Shown here: in pieces, positions 1 to 8,108 of the stretch | How positions within the stretch are numbered: the first letter of the stretch is position 1 | Layout: each line of letters starts with the position of its first letter | The notes under the pieces: generated by a model | Seen by the model: the letters and a program-made list of their open reading frames with translations, nothing else | The model's database searches: none | Told to the model about the DNA's origin: nothing | NCBI RefSeq assembly: GCF_001431405.1 | Contig: NZ_LDJL01000004.1 | Coordinates: 310,001 to 374,000, forward strand | Reading direction: 5' to 3' | Source: Pseudoxanthomonas dokdonensis | GTDB lineage: Bacteria > Pseudomonadota > Gammaproteobacteria > Xanthomonadales > Xanthomonadaceae | Length of the DNA stretch: 64,000 nucleotides | Made by a program: the position numbers and the translations under genes

Positions 1-145
1 CCAGGCCGGCGGCGTCGTCCTTGGCGCTGTTGATGCGCAGGCCGGACGAAAGACGCTGGATGGTGGTGGCCAATGAAGCGCCGCTGGTGCTCAGGTTGCG
101 CTGAGCGTTGAGTGACATCGTGTTGGTGTTGATTACCTGTGCCAT
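1..145 (-). CDS. fliC: Flagellin, N-terminal part (cut by window start)
   Basis: Encodes the first 48 residues of flagellin, the subunit of the flagellar filament exported by the flagellar type III apparatus. The visible N-terminus ([18 protein letters not shown], then [16 protein letters not shown]) is the classic D0/D1 signature used for export and filament packing. The ATG follows a good ribosome site (AGAGGAGA) by a few bases. A sigma-28 promoter match lies about 90 bp upstream, as expected for a late flagellar gene. The rest of the gene is outside the window, so allele type and length cannot be judged. Confidence 0.94.
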   Translation of the reverse strand, partial: MAQVINTNTMSLNAQRNLSTSGASLATTIQRLSSGLRINSAKDDAAGL

Positions 146-235
146 GGGTCGTCTCCTCTTGTTTAGGTCCCGGCGGATGGACGGAGGTGCTGCCGGATTT
201 TTGTGGTTGGCTAGTCGCCCCCGTTGGTGATAGGG

Positions 236-262
236 ATAACGGCGGTCGCCGGAAAACCTTTA
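236..262 (-). promoter_or_regulatory. Sigma-28 (FliA) promoter for flagellin
   Basis: Read on the minus strand, TAAAGGTT (262-255) is followed after exactly 11 bases by GCCGTTAT (243-236). The FliA consensus is TAAAGTTT-N11-GCCGATAA, so only three positions differ and the spacing is ideal. It points at the flagellin gene and would give a leader of roughly 85 nt. Sequence match is direct; activity is inferred. Confidence 0.82.
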
Positions 263-467
263 GCGATGGATCGAAGAAAATTTGCATCGGCGGCGGACAC
301 GGGCATCGGCAGACCGCCGCGATTGGCCTGTATCCATCGCTGCCGGGTGCGGCACGGCAAGCCGTGCGCGAGCTGGCGACAAGTCCGCTGCGGCGGGGCT
401 CGCGGCGCGTGTTGTCATCGAAGCCGGACGTCGCCGGTCAATACGTCGACGGCGACGATCCGCAGAT

Positions 468-500
468 AAAAAAAAGACCCGCCATGTCGCCATGACGGGT
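468..500 (-). terminator. Intrinsic terminator of the 542-1216 gene
   Basis: On the minus strand a 10-bp stem (ACCCGTCATG / CATGGCGGGT, one G-T pair) with a GCGA loop is followed after one base by a run of eight T. It lies about 40 bp after the stop codon of the gene at 542-1216 and separates it from flagellin transcription. Confidence 0.85.
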
Positions 501-541
501 TGCTTGTGCGCTGTCGCCGGTGACGGCGTATGCAGCGCTGG

Positions 542-1216
542 TTACGGTGTGGCGCGGGTAGCCACGTTGGCCGGCGATACCGGCGAGGGCAGGCTGATGT
601 CGGGGTAGGCCGATTGCAGCAGCGACAGGCCGGGCAGGCGGTATTCGCAGCCAACCAGCACCAGATCCTGCAGGCCCGGTTGGTCGCTCTGGTACACCAC
701 CAGCGCATGTTGTTCGTCCAGTGCCGCGGCCAACGGCGCATCCGCCGAGGCCTGCAGGTGCTTCTCGAGCTCGGCGGTGACGGCTGGCATGTCGCCGGCA
801 ATCGCCAGCAGCACCCGGTCGTCGGTGATCACCACGGTGTCGCTGCGGCTGCCCCAGGCGCTGACCGCGTCGCGCAGGCGATAGCTGTCCATCATCGGTG
901 TGGCGTACTGGCGCTGGGCCTGGATGAAATCGGCTGGCCGCTCTTCACGCAGGCGGCCGAGCAGGCCGGGCATGTCGGTGAGATCGGTGCGGCACGACAG
1001 CGCTTCCAGCAGCGAATCGCGCGCCAGCGCCGGTGCCATGCCAGCGTCCTGGGCACTGGCGGCCATCAATGCTGGCTGCATGTCCAGGGCCGGGGCACCC
1101 GCTGCGGTCTGCGCCGCCAGCGGTCCGGCCAGCAGGCACAGGCTGCCGATGCCAACGCGCAGGCACCAGGCCAGCGGCGATGTTCGAACCGGGGATTTGC
1201 GCTGCGGTGTTGCCAA
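542..1216 (-). CDS. Putative secreted protein of unknown function
   Basis: A 224-residue protein read from a TTG codon; no nearby ATG gives a sensible start, so the start is uncertain. Residues ~15-36 form a hydrophobic stretch after basic residues, ending LAGPLAAQ, which looks like a Sec signal peptide. The mature part is Ala/Leu-rich with short alternating segments (SDTVVITDDRVLLAIAGD) and two Cys (SCRTD, VGCEY) that could pair in the periplasm. I do not recognise a family. It is transcribed alone toward flagellin and ends at an intrinsic terminator, which supports its being a real gene. Confidence 0.6.
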   Translation of the reverse strand: MATPQRKSPVRTSPLAWCLRVGIGSLCLLAGPLAAQTAAGAPALDMQPALMAASAQDAGMAPALARDSLLEALSCRTDLTDMPGLLGRLREERPADFIQAQRQYATPMMDSYRLRDAVSAWGSRSDTVVITDDRVLLAIAGDMPAVTAELEKHLQASADAPLAAALDEQHALVVYQSDQPGLQDLVLVGCEYRLPGLSLLQSAYPDISLPSPVSPANVATRATP

Positions 1217-1271
1217 TGCCTTGTTCCAGGTCTGGGCCGGCGGACGCCTCCCTTGTGCCGGTTACTGCTGG

Positions 1272-1898
1272 CTAGTCCAGATAGGCCTGGACCAGCGCAT
1301 TCAGGTGCCGTCTTTCCTGATCACGCAAAAAAGGGGCAACAAGGGTCATCGCCTGCACGATCCCGTCGCGGATCGCCGCGGATTCGTCGTTTTCGCCCCG
1401 GGCGGCGGCGTGATTGAGCCAGAAGGTCGAGATCATGACCAGATTGCTGGCGGTGGCGGCGCGCTCGGCTGCCGAAGCCTGCATGGCGCCGGTCTGCTGC
1501 AGGCCGTCCAGCAACTGGCGGGCGCTGGCATCGCTGCGTTTCAGCAGGCGCGCGAAGCGTAGCCGCAGCCGCCGGTTGCGGCTGAGGATTTCGACCAGAT
1601 CCCGATGCAGGAAACGGTATTCACAGATGCATTCGAATACCAGGTGCAGTTGCAGCCACAGATCTTCCAGACCGGCCGGCTGCTCATCGGGCAGCGCCAG
1701 CGCCGCGTCCATGCGCGCCTCGTAGTCGGCGTACAGGTGCTCGATGATGTCGTCCTTGCTGCGGAAGTGGTAGTACAGATTGCCGGGACTGATCTCCAGT
1801 TCGTCGGCGATGTGGTTGGTGCTGACGTGGGGCTCGCCGCGGCTGTTGAACAGGGCCAGAGAGCCGTCAAGGATGCGCTGGCGGGTGTCGCGTGGCAC
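1272..1898 (-). CDS. TetR/AcrR-family transcriptional regulator
   Basis: A 208-residue repressor-type protein with a TetR DNA-binding domain in residues ~5-50 (TRQRILDGSLALFNSRG, then ISPGNLYYHFRSKDD, the typical recognition-helix segment). The remaining helical part would bind a ligand and dimerise. Start is a GTG three bases after the stop of the acyl-CoA-binding protein gene, so the two are probably translationally coupled. The pairing suggests that the ligand could be an acyl-CoA or fatty acid, but that is inference from context. No clear operator was found. Confidence 0.85.
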   Translation of the reverse strand: MPRDTRQRILDGSLALFNSRGEPHVSTNHIADELEISPGNLYYHFRSKDDIIEHLYADYEARMDAALALPDEQPAGLEDLWLQLHLVFECICEYRFLHRDLVEILSRNRRLRLRFARLLKRSDASARQLLDGLQQTGAMQASAAERAATASNLVMISTFWLNHAAARGENDESAAIRDGIVQAMTLVAPFLRDQERRHLNALVQAYLD

Positions 1899-1901
1899 CG
1901 C

Positions 1902-2159
1902 TCAGTCGGACAACTGCCGGACCAGCTCGATGTAGCCCCGCATGGCCTCGTCGGCCGGCATGCCTTTCAGTTTGCCCCAGGCTTCATGCTTGGCTGTGCC
2001 GACAAAATCGAAAAAACCGGGCTTGTTGCCGCTGACATCGCCTTCGGTCGCCTGCTTGTACAGCGCGTACAGGCGCAGCAGGGTGTTGTTGTCGGGCCGG
2101 TGCGGCAGGCCCTGCACGTCGCTGGATGCCTGTTCGAAATCGCGTTGCAGTTCGCTCAT
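1902..2159 (-). CDS. Acyl-CoA-binding protein
   Basis: An 85-residue protein of the ACBP family, the usual length for free-standing members. It binds long-chain acyl-CoA esters in the cytoplasm and buffers or delivers them. Visible family features are LLRLYALYKQATEGDVSG, followed by KPGFFDFVGTAKHEAWGKLKGM, which holds the Tyr, Lys and Trp positions that contact the CoA part. A strong ribosome site (GGGAGGG) precedes the ATG. It is the first gene of a two-gene unit with the TetR regulator. Bacterial ACBPs are scattered, and the role here, probably linked to fatty acid or PHA metabolism, is inferred. Confidence 0.9.
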   Translation of the reverse strand: MSELQRDFEQASSDVQGLPHRPDNNTLLRLYALYKQATEGDVSGNKPGFFDFVGTAKHEAWGKLKGMPADEAMRGYIELVRQLSD

Positions 2160-2287
2160 TGGATAACCCTCCCTGGGCTGTGTCGCATGACACCACTGCT
2201 ATCGGCGAGGGTCAACCGCGTGGCTGGCTGTTGCAGGACAGCATGATCGGCGGCGCGTCGCGCCATCCTGTTGCCGCCGCGGATCGG

Positions 2288-3244
2288 CTACATGGTCTGG
2301 CACTGGCGCCAGCGCACGCGTCGTTCACTGCCTGCCGGCGGATTGAGTTGCACGCGCACCGTGCTCAGTGCCGGATACAGCTCCAGTTGCTGGCAGATAC
2401 GTGGCCACACCGTGTCTTCGGGTTGTGCGGACAGATCGACCGACAGGGTCATCCGGGTCAGCCAGCTGGCGCGGGCAATGCCGTCGATGCGGTTGATGGC
2501 GCGCAACACATCGGCGCGCTGGCTCTCCAGCTGCTGTTCGCTGGGTTCGCCAGCGTCAGTGTCCGTGGCAGCGACCACAGTCGCGGCGGGCGCAGCAGCG
2601 GCCGTGGCCGTGGCCGGAGCGGCGGGCTCGATGGGCGCCGGCGCATCGGTCTGGCGCAGTCGCTGCATGCCGACGCTGACCAGCGCGCCCAGCGCCAGTG
2701 CGGCCAACCAGGCAATGGCGCTGTGGCGGATGGCGCGCTGGCGCGCGCCGGCCAGCAGTTCGCGGGCCGTGTCCAGCGGCAACAACGGCTTGATTTCCCG
2801 CCACAAGCGATTGCCGTGCAGCAGTTCGATACGCTGGCCGAGCACGGCCTCGCGACCGGATTTCTGGACATGGCCGTCGGTGACCAGGATGGCGCCGTTG
2901 ACGCCGGTCAGACGCACGCTGGCGGCCAGGTCCTCGACCGAGCTGCTGCCGATGCGATAGGCCGATCCATGCTTGCATGACAGCAGCCAGCGCTGGTTGC
3001 CCTGGGTCAGCACGAAACTGGCCTTGGGCATGCGTGATTCATCGGCCGCCGATGGCGCCTGCTTGAGGCCGCGCTTTTCCATCGCCGCCAGCACCAGTTG
3101 CGAGAACTCGCGCCAACGCATGCTGGACATCGCCAGCAGGCCGGCGTGCTGCTCGTCGCGGCGGCGACGGAACAGCCAGAAATACAGCGTGGCCACGCTT
3201 CCGAAAACAAGGGCAGCTGCTAAACCGGGTAACCAGACGGGCAT
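2288..3244 (-). CDS. Membrane-anchored Mrr-like protein with degenerate nuclease site
   Basis: Read as 318 residues from the ATG at 3244 (MPVWLPG), which puts a hydrophobic helix (residues ~5-26) at the start; a longer frame upstream lacks gene-like character. Residues ~43-152 resemble the Mrr/type IV restriction endonuclease fold: WREFSQLVLAAMEKRGL, then LLSCKHG in place of the usual VQCK strand, then NGAILVTDG and IELLHGNRLW. The Asp of the family motif GVDL is missing (KASFVL here) and Gln of QCK is Ser, so cleavage is doubtful. A second membrane helix (~174-194), a Pro/Ala/Thr-rich linker and a small C-terminal domain follow. Role unknown. Confidence 0.7.
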   Translation of the reverse strand: MPVWLPGLAAALVFGSVATLYFWLFRRRRDEQHAGLLAMSSMRWREFSQLVLAAMEKRGLKQAPSAADESRMPKASFVLTQGNQRWLLSCKHGSAYRIGSSSVEDLAASVRLTGVNGAILVTDGHVQKSGREAVLGQRIELLHGNRLWREIKPLLPLDTARELLAGARQRAIRHSAIAWLAALALGALVSVGMQRLRQTDAPAPIEPAAPATATAAAAPAATVVAATDTDAGEPSEQQLESQRADVLRAINRIDGIARASWLTRMTLSVDLSAQPEDTVWPRICQQLELYPALSTVRVQLNPPAGSERRVRWRQCQTM

Positions 3245-3360
3245 GGAGTCGAACGAATCGCCAGTGAAGGGAAAAAATAGCAAAGGTCGTGGCCGCAACG
3301 CGTGATCAACGTGGCGTCTGCATACAGGTATGCAATTGGCATCGGAGCGCTGGCGACAAT

Positions 3361-3425
3361 AAAAAGCCCGCCAGTCCGAAGTCGTAAGGGGAGGGGAGCA
3401 TACGTACTTCGGTGGACTGGCGGGC
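3361..3425 (-). terminator. Terminator-like long inverted repeat after phasin gene
   Basis: Perfect 12-bp arms GCCCGCCAGTCC (3366-3377) and GGACTGGCGGGC (3414-3425), extended inward by GAAGT/ACTTC, enclose a purine-rich loop. On the minus strand the hairpin is followed by TTTTTAT, so it can end phasin transcription. The long loop is unusual for a simple terminator. Confidence 0.72.
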
Positions 3426-3514
3426 ACTTCGATTGTTGCTCGTTTGCTTGCTGTCGTGCAACAAATCAGCGGGCTTTGGAACACCTGCGATAGGTGCTGT
3501 TCATCTGTGTGGCG

Positions 3515-4171
3515 TCATTGCCCCGGCGACCGGCCACGACCGCGCGGGGCGCCGCTGGCCGGCTTCCTTGCCGCCACTTTCTTGACGCTCTTGCGGGCCG
3601 GTGAGTTGGCCGGTTTGGCGGTGGCGGTCTTGACCGTTGCCCGCTTGACCGCACTGCGTGGCGCCTTGCGGGCGGCCGCTGCCGGCGTCGCCGTGGCCCG
3701 GCGCGCACGACCGCTGGTCGTTGTCGCGGACGCGCGCACCGGGTTGAGCTCGCGCAACTGGGCATTGAGTTCGTCGACCCGTTCAATCAGCGAGGCCATG
3801 TCTTCACGGCCGGGTACATCCAGTCGCCGCAGTGCCTGCTGCACGCGTTGCTCGAATACCTTTTCCAGCCGTCCCCAGGTATCGCTGGCCCGGTCACGGG
3901 CCTGGCCGACGCTGGCCTCCACCGCCTCGCGCACTGCCTCGACTTTCTGCTGGGTGGTGCGGCGGGTGCTCTGCTCGAGCTCGGCGCCCTCACGGGCCAG
4001 CGTCTCGAACAATTTGCTGCCTTCGGCCTGCGCACGGGCGAAGGCGCCGACGCCGGCCAGCCAGACCTGTTGCGCCGATTCACCGAGGCTGCGGGAAAGA
4101 TGCTCGGCCTGTTGCTGGAAGTTTTCGCTGTCGCTGGATGCCGGCTTGCGGGGTTTCTTCACGGTAGCCAT
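3515..4171 (-). CDS. Phasin-family PHA granule protein with basic tail
   Basis: A 218-residue protein of the PhaF/PhaI phasin type, which coats polyhydroxyalkanoate granules. Residues ~15-125 are a long amphipathic helix with family features (SAQQVWLAGVGAFARAQAEGSKLFETLAREG). Residues ~150-218 form an Ala/Lys/Pro/Arg-rich histone-H1-like tail that in PhaF binds DNA and helps to share granules between daughter cells. A strong ribosome site (AAGGAGA) precedes the ATG. Two other PHA-linked genes follow at 4329 and 5077, supporting the assignment. Which PHA synthase it serves cannot be seen here. Confidence 0.88.
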   Translation of the reverse strand: MATVKKPRKPASSDSENFQQQAEHLSRSLGESAQQVWLAGVGAFARAQAEGSKLFETLAREGAELEQSTRRTTQQKVEAVREAVEASVGQARDRASDTWGRLEKVFEQRVQQALRRLDVPGREDMASLIERVDELNAQLRELNPVRASATTTSGRARRATATPAAAARKAPRSAVKRATVKTATAKPANSPARKSVKKVAARKPASGAPRGRGRSPGQ

Positions 4172-4328
4172 AAGTCTCCTTGGTGGATGTCACCACACCA
4201 CCATCGGATTTTGTTCTAGAGCTTTCACACCACCCGTGCATCGCTGGCGACCGCAGCCAGGTGCGCATCCGCAAGCACGCGGCCGGTCGCGGCTTGTCGC
4301 TGGCATCCGGGATCGCCATCATCGGGCC

Positions 4329-5045
4329 ATGGTCGCCCATTCCCCCATTGCCCGGCGCGTCGGCAGGCGGCTGGACTGGCATCGGCAGCTGCAGGATCCC
4401 GATTGCCATCCGCTCAACCAGTCGGCGTGGCTACCGCAACTGCGCCAGTGGCAGGCGCAGCGATTGCGGCACAGCCATGCCAGCTTGCTGGATGACCCCG
4501 CGCAGCGCGCCGCGCTGATGTTCTTCCTCAGCGATGTCTACGGCGCCCAGGATTTCAGCCGCCGCGATGCCGACATCGCCAAAGTCATCCCGATGATGCA
4601 GCGGCTGCTGCCGGCGATCGTGCTGCAGGTGGTCAGTGATGGCCTGGAACTGGCGGCGGTCACCCAGGCACTGGATCTGCAGATGGCCGCGGCACTACGC
4701 CGGTTGGCGCCGCGTCGCAGGCGGCTGGATGCGGCGTTGTATACGCAGGCTTATCGTGATGTCGGTCACTGGCGTCTGCGCGAGCGCCAGATAGATCTGA
4801 TCGAGCGCCTCGGCAAGGGCTTGGCCAGGGCGGTGCGGATGCCGGGCGTGTCGATGTTGTTGCGCTTGTCGAGGGGACCGGCCAAGGCCGCCGGCGTGCA
4901 GGCGCTGCAGGGGTTCCTCGAGCGCGGATTTGCCGCCTTCTCGGCGCTGGACGACAGCGAGGGCTTTGTTGCCGGGATCGTGGCCGGCGAGCGCGAACTC
5001 AGCCAGCGCCTGTTTGACGGCGATCCGCGGCCATTCGATGATTAG
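4329..5045 (+). CDS. FFLEELY-motif-like protein of PHA-granule neighbourhoods
   Basis: Taken as 238 residues from the ATG at 4329; the same frame stays open far upstream but there runs antisense to the phasin gene. The segment MFFLSDVYGAQDFSRRDADI matches the motif after which the 'FFLEELY motif' family is named, from memory. The rest is mostly helical and Arg/Leu-rich, without signal peptide or membrane helix. It is divergent from phasin and convergent with a PHA-system protein, a context that supports a granule-associated or regulatory role. No enzymatic motif is visible. Function is not established. Confidence 0.72.
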   Translation: MVAHSPIARRVGRRLDWHRQLQDPDCHPLNQSAWLPQLRQWQAQRLRHSHASLLDDPAQRAALMFFLSDVYGAQDFSRRDADIAKVIPMMQRLLPAIVLQVVSDGLELAAVTQALDLQMAAALRRLAPRRRRLDAALYTQAYRDVGHWRLRERQIDLIERLGKGLARAVRMPGVSMLLRLSRGPAKAAGVQALQGFLERGFAAFSALDDSEGFVAGIVAGERELSQRLFDGDPRPFDD

Positions 5046-5076
5046 CAGCGCTGGCCGCGACCGCCTCGTGCGTGCG

Positions 5077-5352
5077 TCAGACGAATTTTTCGTCCAGCAC
5101 CCGGCGGATTTCCGATTCAATCGGGCTCTTCATCGCCGACAGCAGGAAGCCCAGGTTGGCGGTCACGTGCAGTTGGTTGGGTTGCAGTTCGATGCAGCCA
5201 TCAACGCCAGACCGCTTGAAGTTGAGCACGTCGCCATCCCACTGGCAGCTGACGTCGAAGCGCTCGGACAATTTGCGCGCCACTTCGTCCACCGCCTCGC
5301 GGGCCTGCTGCGGGGACTTGCTGTGCGGGTGCTGGATATCGATGCTGGCCAT
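5077..5352 (-). CDS. Polyhydroxyalkanoic acid system family protein
   Basis: A 91-residue protein starting MASIDIQHPHSKSPQQAR, with a strong ribosome site (AGGAGGAGA) before this ATG. It matches the small family often found with PHA genes: an N-terminal helix (REAVDEVARKLSERF), central CQWDGDVLNFKRSGVDG, then a beta-rich part (IELQPNQLHVTANLGFLLS) and a final helix ending VLDEKFV. The fold resembles dodecin-like or START-like small proteins, but no activity is known to me. Neighbouring phasin and FFLEELY-like genes support the assignment. Confidence 0.85.
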   Translation of the reverse strand: MASIDIQHPHSKSPQQAREAVDEVARKLSERFDVSCQWDGDVLNFKRSGVDGCIELQPNQLHVTANLGFLLSAMKSPIESEIRRVLDEKFV

Positions 5353-5461
5353 GAAACTCTCCTCCTGAATCAGTGTATTGTGCGTAACCCGAGGCCAACG
5401 GCATAGCGGCGCATCCGCCCTGCCGGCCGCCACCAGCCACCGCCCGTGAGTTTGCCGCCGG

Positions 5462-6259
5462 ATGAACAAGCTGCGATTGCATTTTCCCAACCGCGCCATG
5501 GCCGATCATCCCCTGGACATGGGGGCGCATCGGATCGTACGCGAGGCATCCGGCAATGTGGGCGTCGGCGAGCACCTGCAGGGTGCACTGCTGGCGCGCA
5601 TCTGCGTCGACCGCCGTGGCCGCTGGCTGCAGGTTGCCAACGGCCTGCGCGGCGTCCACGTCAACGGCCGGCCGATCAAGCGGATGGCGATGCTGCGCGC
5701 TGGCGATGCCGTTTATGTCGATGGTGTCGAGCTGCTGCTGCAGGCGCCGGTGGCCGACCCGCAACGGCTGGACCAGACCCTGCAGCGGCCGATTGATGGC
5801 GACCCGCGAATCGTCCTGCGCGGCGTCGGCGGGCCCTACCATGGCCGCTGTTTTCCATTGCAGCAGCCGTGTCTGATCGGCAGCGGCCGTGGCGCCAGCA
5901 TCCATATCGATGATGTCGGCGATCGCCATGCCCAGATCGAACTGCATGGCGGACAGGCGGTGCTGCGTGACTTCAGCGGGTCCGGCAACGTGCTGGTCAA
6001 CGGCATCGCCACCGGCGACAGCGTGCTGAACCCCGGTGACCAGGTGGTGTTCGGCAGTCAGCACCGTTTCGTGCTGGAAGTGCCGTGGGGCAGTGGTCCC
6101 ATCGACTTGCCGGCGGATACCGGGGACGACGTGGCGGCCGCCCAGGCCCAGCCGACGCTGCCGCCACGGCGGTCGGCGCTGCGCTGGCCGTGGCTGTTGC
6201 TGGCCGCGGCAGCGCTGGCAGCGGCGCTCAGCGCGCTGCTGCTTTTCGGCGCTGGCTGA
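5462..6259 (+). CDS. FHA-domain protein with C-terminal membrane helix
   Basis: A 265-residue protein. The second half carries a forkhead-associated domain, a phosphothreonine-peptide-binding fold: PCLIGSGRGASIHIDD (strand and GR turn), DRHAQIEL (the SxxH-like site, here DRH) and GNVLVNG before the last strands. An earlier part (~residues 20-100: VDRRGRWLQVANGLRGVHVNGRPI) resembles a second, degenerate FHA-like copy. A final hydrophobic segment (~240-262) would anchor it with the FHA part in the cytoplasm. No strong ribosome site precedes the ATG. The 3' end overlaps that of msrQ by 32 bp, so the two converge. The kinase or partner is unknown. Confidence 0.8.
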   Translation: MNKLRLHFPNRAMADHPLDMGAHRIVREASGNVGVGEHLQGALLARICVDRRGRWLQVANGLRGVHVNGRPIKRMAMLRAGDAVYVDGVELLLQAPVADPQRLDQTLQRPIDGDPRIVLRGVGGPYHGRCFPLQQPCLIGSGRGASIHIDDVGDRHAQIELHGGQAVLRDFSGSGNVLVNGIATGDSVLNPGDQVVFGSQHRFVLEVPWGSGPIDLPADTGDDVAAAQAQPTLPPRRSALRWPWLLLAAAALAAALSALLLFGAG

Positions 6260-6857
6260 GCTTCTTCCACAACCGCCAGCCCAGCAGCACGGCCAGGATG
6301 CTGGCATACAGCAGCGGTTCGCGGATGTCGGATTTGACCAGCCACCAGAAGTGCAGCACCGCCAGTACGCCGATCGCATAGACCAGCTTGTGCAGCTTGC
6401 CCCAGTTGCGGCCCAGCCGGCGGATCCAGCCGGTGGTCGAGGTGACCGCCAGCGGTACCAGCAGCAGCCAGGCGGTGAAGCCGACGGTGATGTACGGGCG
6501 TTTAACGATTTCCTCGAATATCTGCGTCCAGTAGCCACGTAGGTCGAGCAGCAGGTAGGCGCCCAGATGGACGCTGGCATAGAAGAACGCGTACAGGCCG
6601 ATCATGCGCCGGAAGCGGATAAATACCGGTTTGCCGGTCAGCTGCCGCAGCGGGGTGATGGCCAGTGCCAGCATCAGCATGCGCAGCGCCCACAAGCCGG
6701 TGCGATGTTCGATTTCGGCGACCGGGTCGGCACCGAGGGCGTCGCTGCCGGTCTGCCATACGTCATAGAACTGCCAGGCCAGGATGGCGATCGGGGTCAG
6801 GGCCAGCGCATGCACCAGCACCTTGGCGGCGATCACGCCGTTGGAAGTACGCGCCAT
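6228..6857 (-). CDS. msrQ: MsrQ, heme membrane subunit of periplasmic methionine sulfoxide reductase
   Basis: A 209-residue integral membrane protein (formerly YedZ) that passes electrons from the quinone pool or flavin reductase to MsrP. About six membrane helices can be placed. Heme-ligand His candidates lie in FFYASVHLGAYLLLDL, LHKLVYAIGVLAVLHFWW, and the region ITPLRQLTGKPVFIRFRRMIGLYAF is typical of the family. It lies 59 bp after msrP, as in the msrPQ operon of other proteobacteria. The 3' end overlaps the convergent FHA gene. Family length is usual. Confidence 0.95.
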   Translation of the reverse strand: MARTSNGVIAAKVLVHALALTPIAILAWQFYDVWQTGSDALGADPVAEIEHRTGLWALRMLMLALAITPLRQLTGKPVFIRFRRMIGLYAFFYASVHLGAYLLLDLRGYWTQIFEEIVKRPYITVGFTAWLLLVPLAVTSTTGWIRRLGRNWGKLHKLVYAIGVLAVLHFWWLVKSDIREPLLYASILAVLLGWRLWKKLSQRRKAAAR

Positions 6858-6916
6858 GGGTCAGTGCCCCGCCGCGGCGACATGACGCCGCCAGGCGTCG
6901 AGGGGGCGCGACTTCA

Positions 6917-7885
6917 TCAGAACCATTTCTTCAGATCCATCCCGGCATACATCGAGGCGACCTGCTCGCCGTAGCCATTGAACGGCAGCGTCGGGATGCG
7001 TTCGGCAAACAGCTTGCTGGCATTGCCAGCAATGCGGCGCTCGGTTTTCTGGCTCCAGCGCGGATGGTCCACGGCCGGATTGACGTTGGAAAAGAAGCCG
7101 TACTCGGACGGCTGCAGATCGTGCCAGGCGGTCTCCGGCATGCGTTCGACAAACTTGATTTCGACAATCGACTTGATGCTCTTGAAGCCGTACTTCCACG
7201 GCACCACCAGCCGCAAAGGCGCACCGTTCTGCTGCGGCAACGGCTTGCCGTACATGCCGGTGGCGAGCAGGGTCAGCGGGTTCATCGCCTCATCCATGCG
7301 CAGGCCTTCACGGTAGGGCCAGTTGATCGAGCGGTAGCGGATGCCGGGCATCTGTACCGGGTCGGCTAGGGTGGTGAAGGCAACATACTTGGCCTTGGAG
7401 GTCGGCGCGAAGCGCTTGAGCACCTGCGCCAGCGGCACGCCCTGCCACGGAATCACCATCGACCAGCCCTCGACGCAGCGCAGCCGGTAGATGCGCTCTT
7501 CGCTGGCCAGCCCCTTCAGCAGGTCATCCAGCGACAGCGTGCCAGGCTTTTCGCATTCACCGCTGACGGCCACGTTCCAGGGGCTGGTGCGCAGGGTCTT
7601 GGCGGCATTGCCGGGGTCGGCCTTGCCAGTGCCGAACTCGTAGAAGTTGTTGTAGCTGGTGGCATCGGCCTGGCGGGTCAGTTCTTCGTTGGTCTTGAAG
7701 CCGGCGCGGGCCTGGGCCGGGGTGACCGTTACCTTGGGCGCCGGTGGCGGCTCGGCCTCGGCGCAGCCGGCCAGGGTCAGCGCCGGCGCCAGCGCCATCG
7801 CGCTGATCAGGTCGCGGCGCTGCCGGTAGACGGCCTCATCAGTGATATCGGTCGAGCGGATATTGAGTAAGTCGCGAAGTGCCAT
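6917..7885 (-). CDS. msrP: MsrP, periplasmic methionine sulfoxide reductase catalytic subunit
   Basis: A 322-residue molybdopterin enzyme that reduces Met-sulfoxide in periplasmic proteins. I chose the ATG at 7885 because AGGAG sits eight bases upstream; a TTG two codons earlier is less likely. The N-terminus has a Tat-like signal (QRRDLI, then a hydrophobic stretch ending LAGCAE). Cys137 in RLRCVEGWS is the expected Mo-cofactor ligand. Other sulfite-oxidase-fold segments are YNNFYEFGTGKADP, PWQGVPLAQVLKRF and LRLVVPWKYGFKSIKSIVEI. It is cotranscribed with msrQ. Confidence 0.95.
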   Translation of the reverse strand: MALRDLLNIRSTDITDEAVYRQRRDLISAMALAPALTLAGCAEAEPPPAPKVTVTPAQARAGFKTNEELTRQADATSYNNFYEFGTGKADPGNAAKTLRTSPWNVAVSGECEKPGTLSLDDLLKGLASEERIYRLRCVEGWSMVIPWQGVPLAQVLKRFAPTSKAKYVAFTTLADPVQMPGIRYRSINWPYREGLRMDEAMNPLTLLATGMYGKPLPQQNGAPLRLVVPWKYGFKSIKSIVEIKFVERMPETAWHDLQPSEYGFFSNVNPAVDHPRWSQKTERRIAGNASKLFAERIPTLPFNGYGEQVASMYAGMDLKKWF

Positions 7886-8108
7886 GGCCAAACTCCTGTG
7901 CGGTGCAACCCGGGTCGTCTAGAAGAGACGGCGAACGGCGCCAATGGTTCGGTGCCGGCTCAGTTGCGGTTCAAGATGGCAGCGTCCGTGCCGGAAACCC
8001 AATGTTAGCCGATGGTGGTTGGCGGGCCGACTCACAAATAAGACGGTGATGGTTGCCCCCGCAACTGTTGCGCTGCGGCATACTACGGTTTCCCCTCACA
8101 GGTGCTCT

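Larger units (their letters stand above)
146..541. other. Intergenic region between flagellin and the secreted-protein gene
   Basis: About 400 bp without a convincing gene. It holds the flagellin ribosome site and sigma-28 promoter at one end and the intrinsic terminator of the 542-1216 gene at the other. Small open frames here (for example on the plus strand from 139 and from 282) have no ribosome site and Arg/Ala-rich, shadow-like translations. Nothing else is recognisable between 263 and 467. Confidence 0.6.

Noticed and set aside
3444-4328. Long upstream extension of the plus-strand frame ending at 5045
   Set aside because: It runs antisense to the well-supported phasin gene and its translation is Arg/Ala/Ser-rich like other shadows; the ATG at 4329 fits better.
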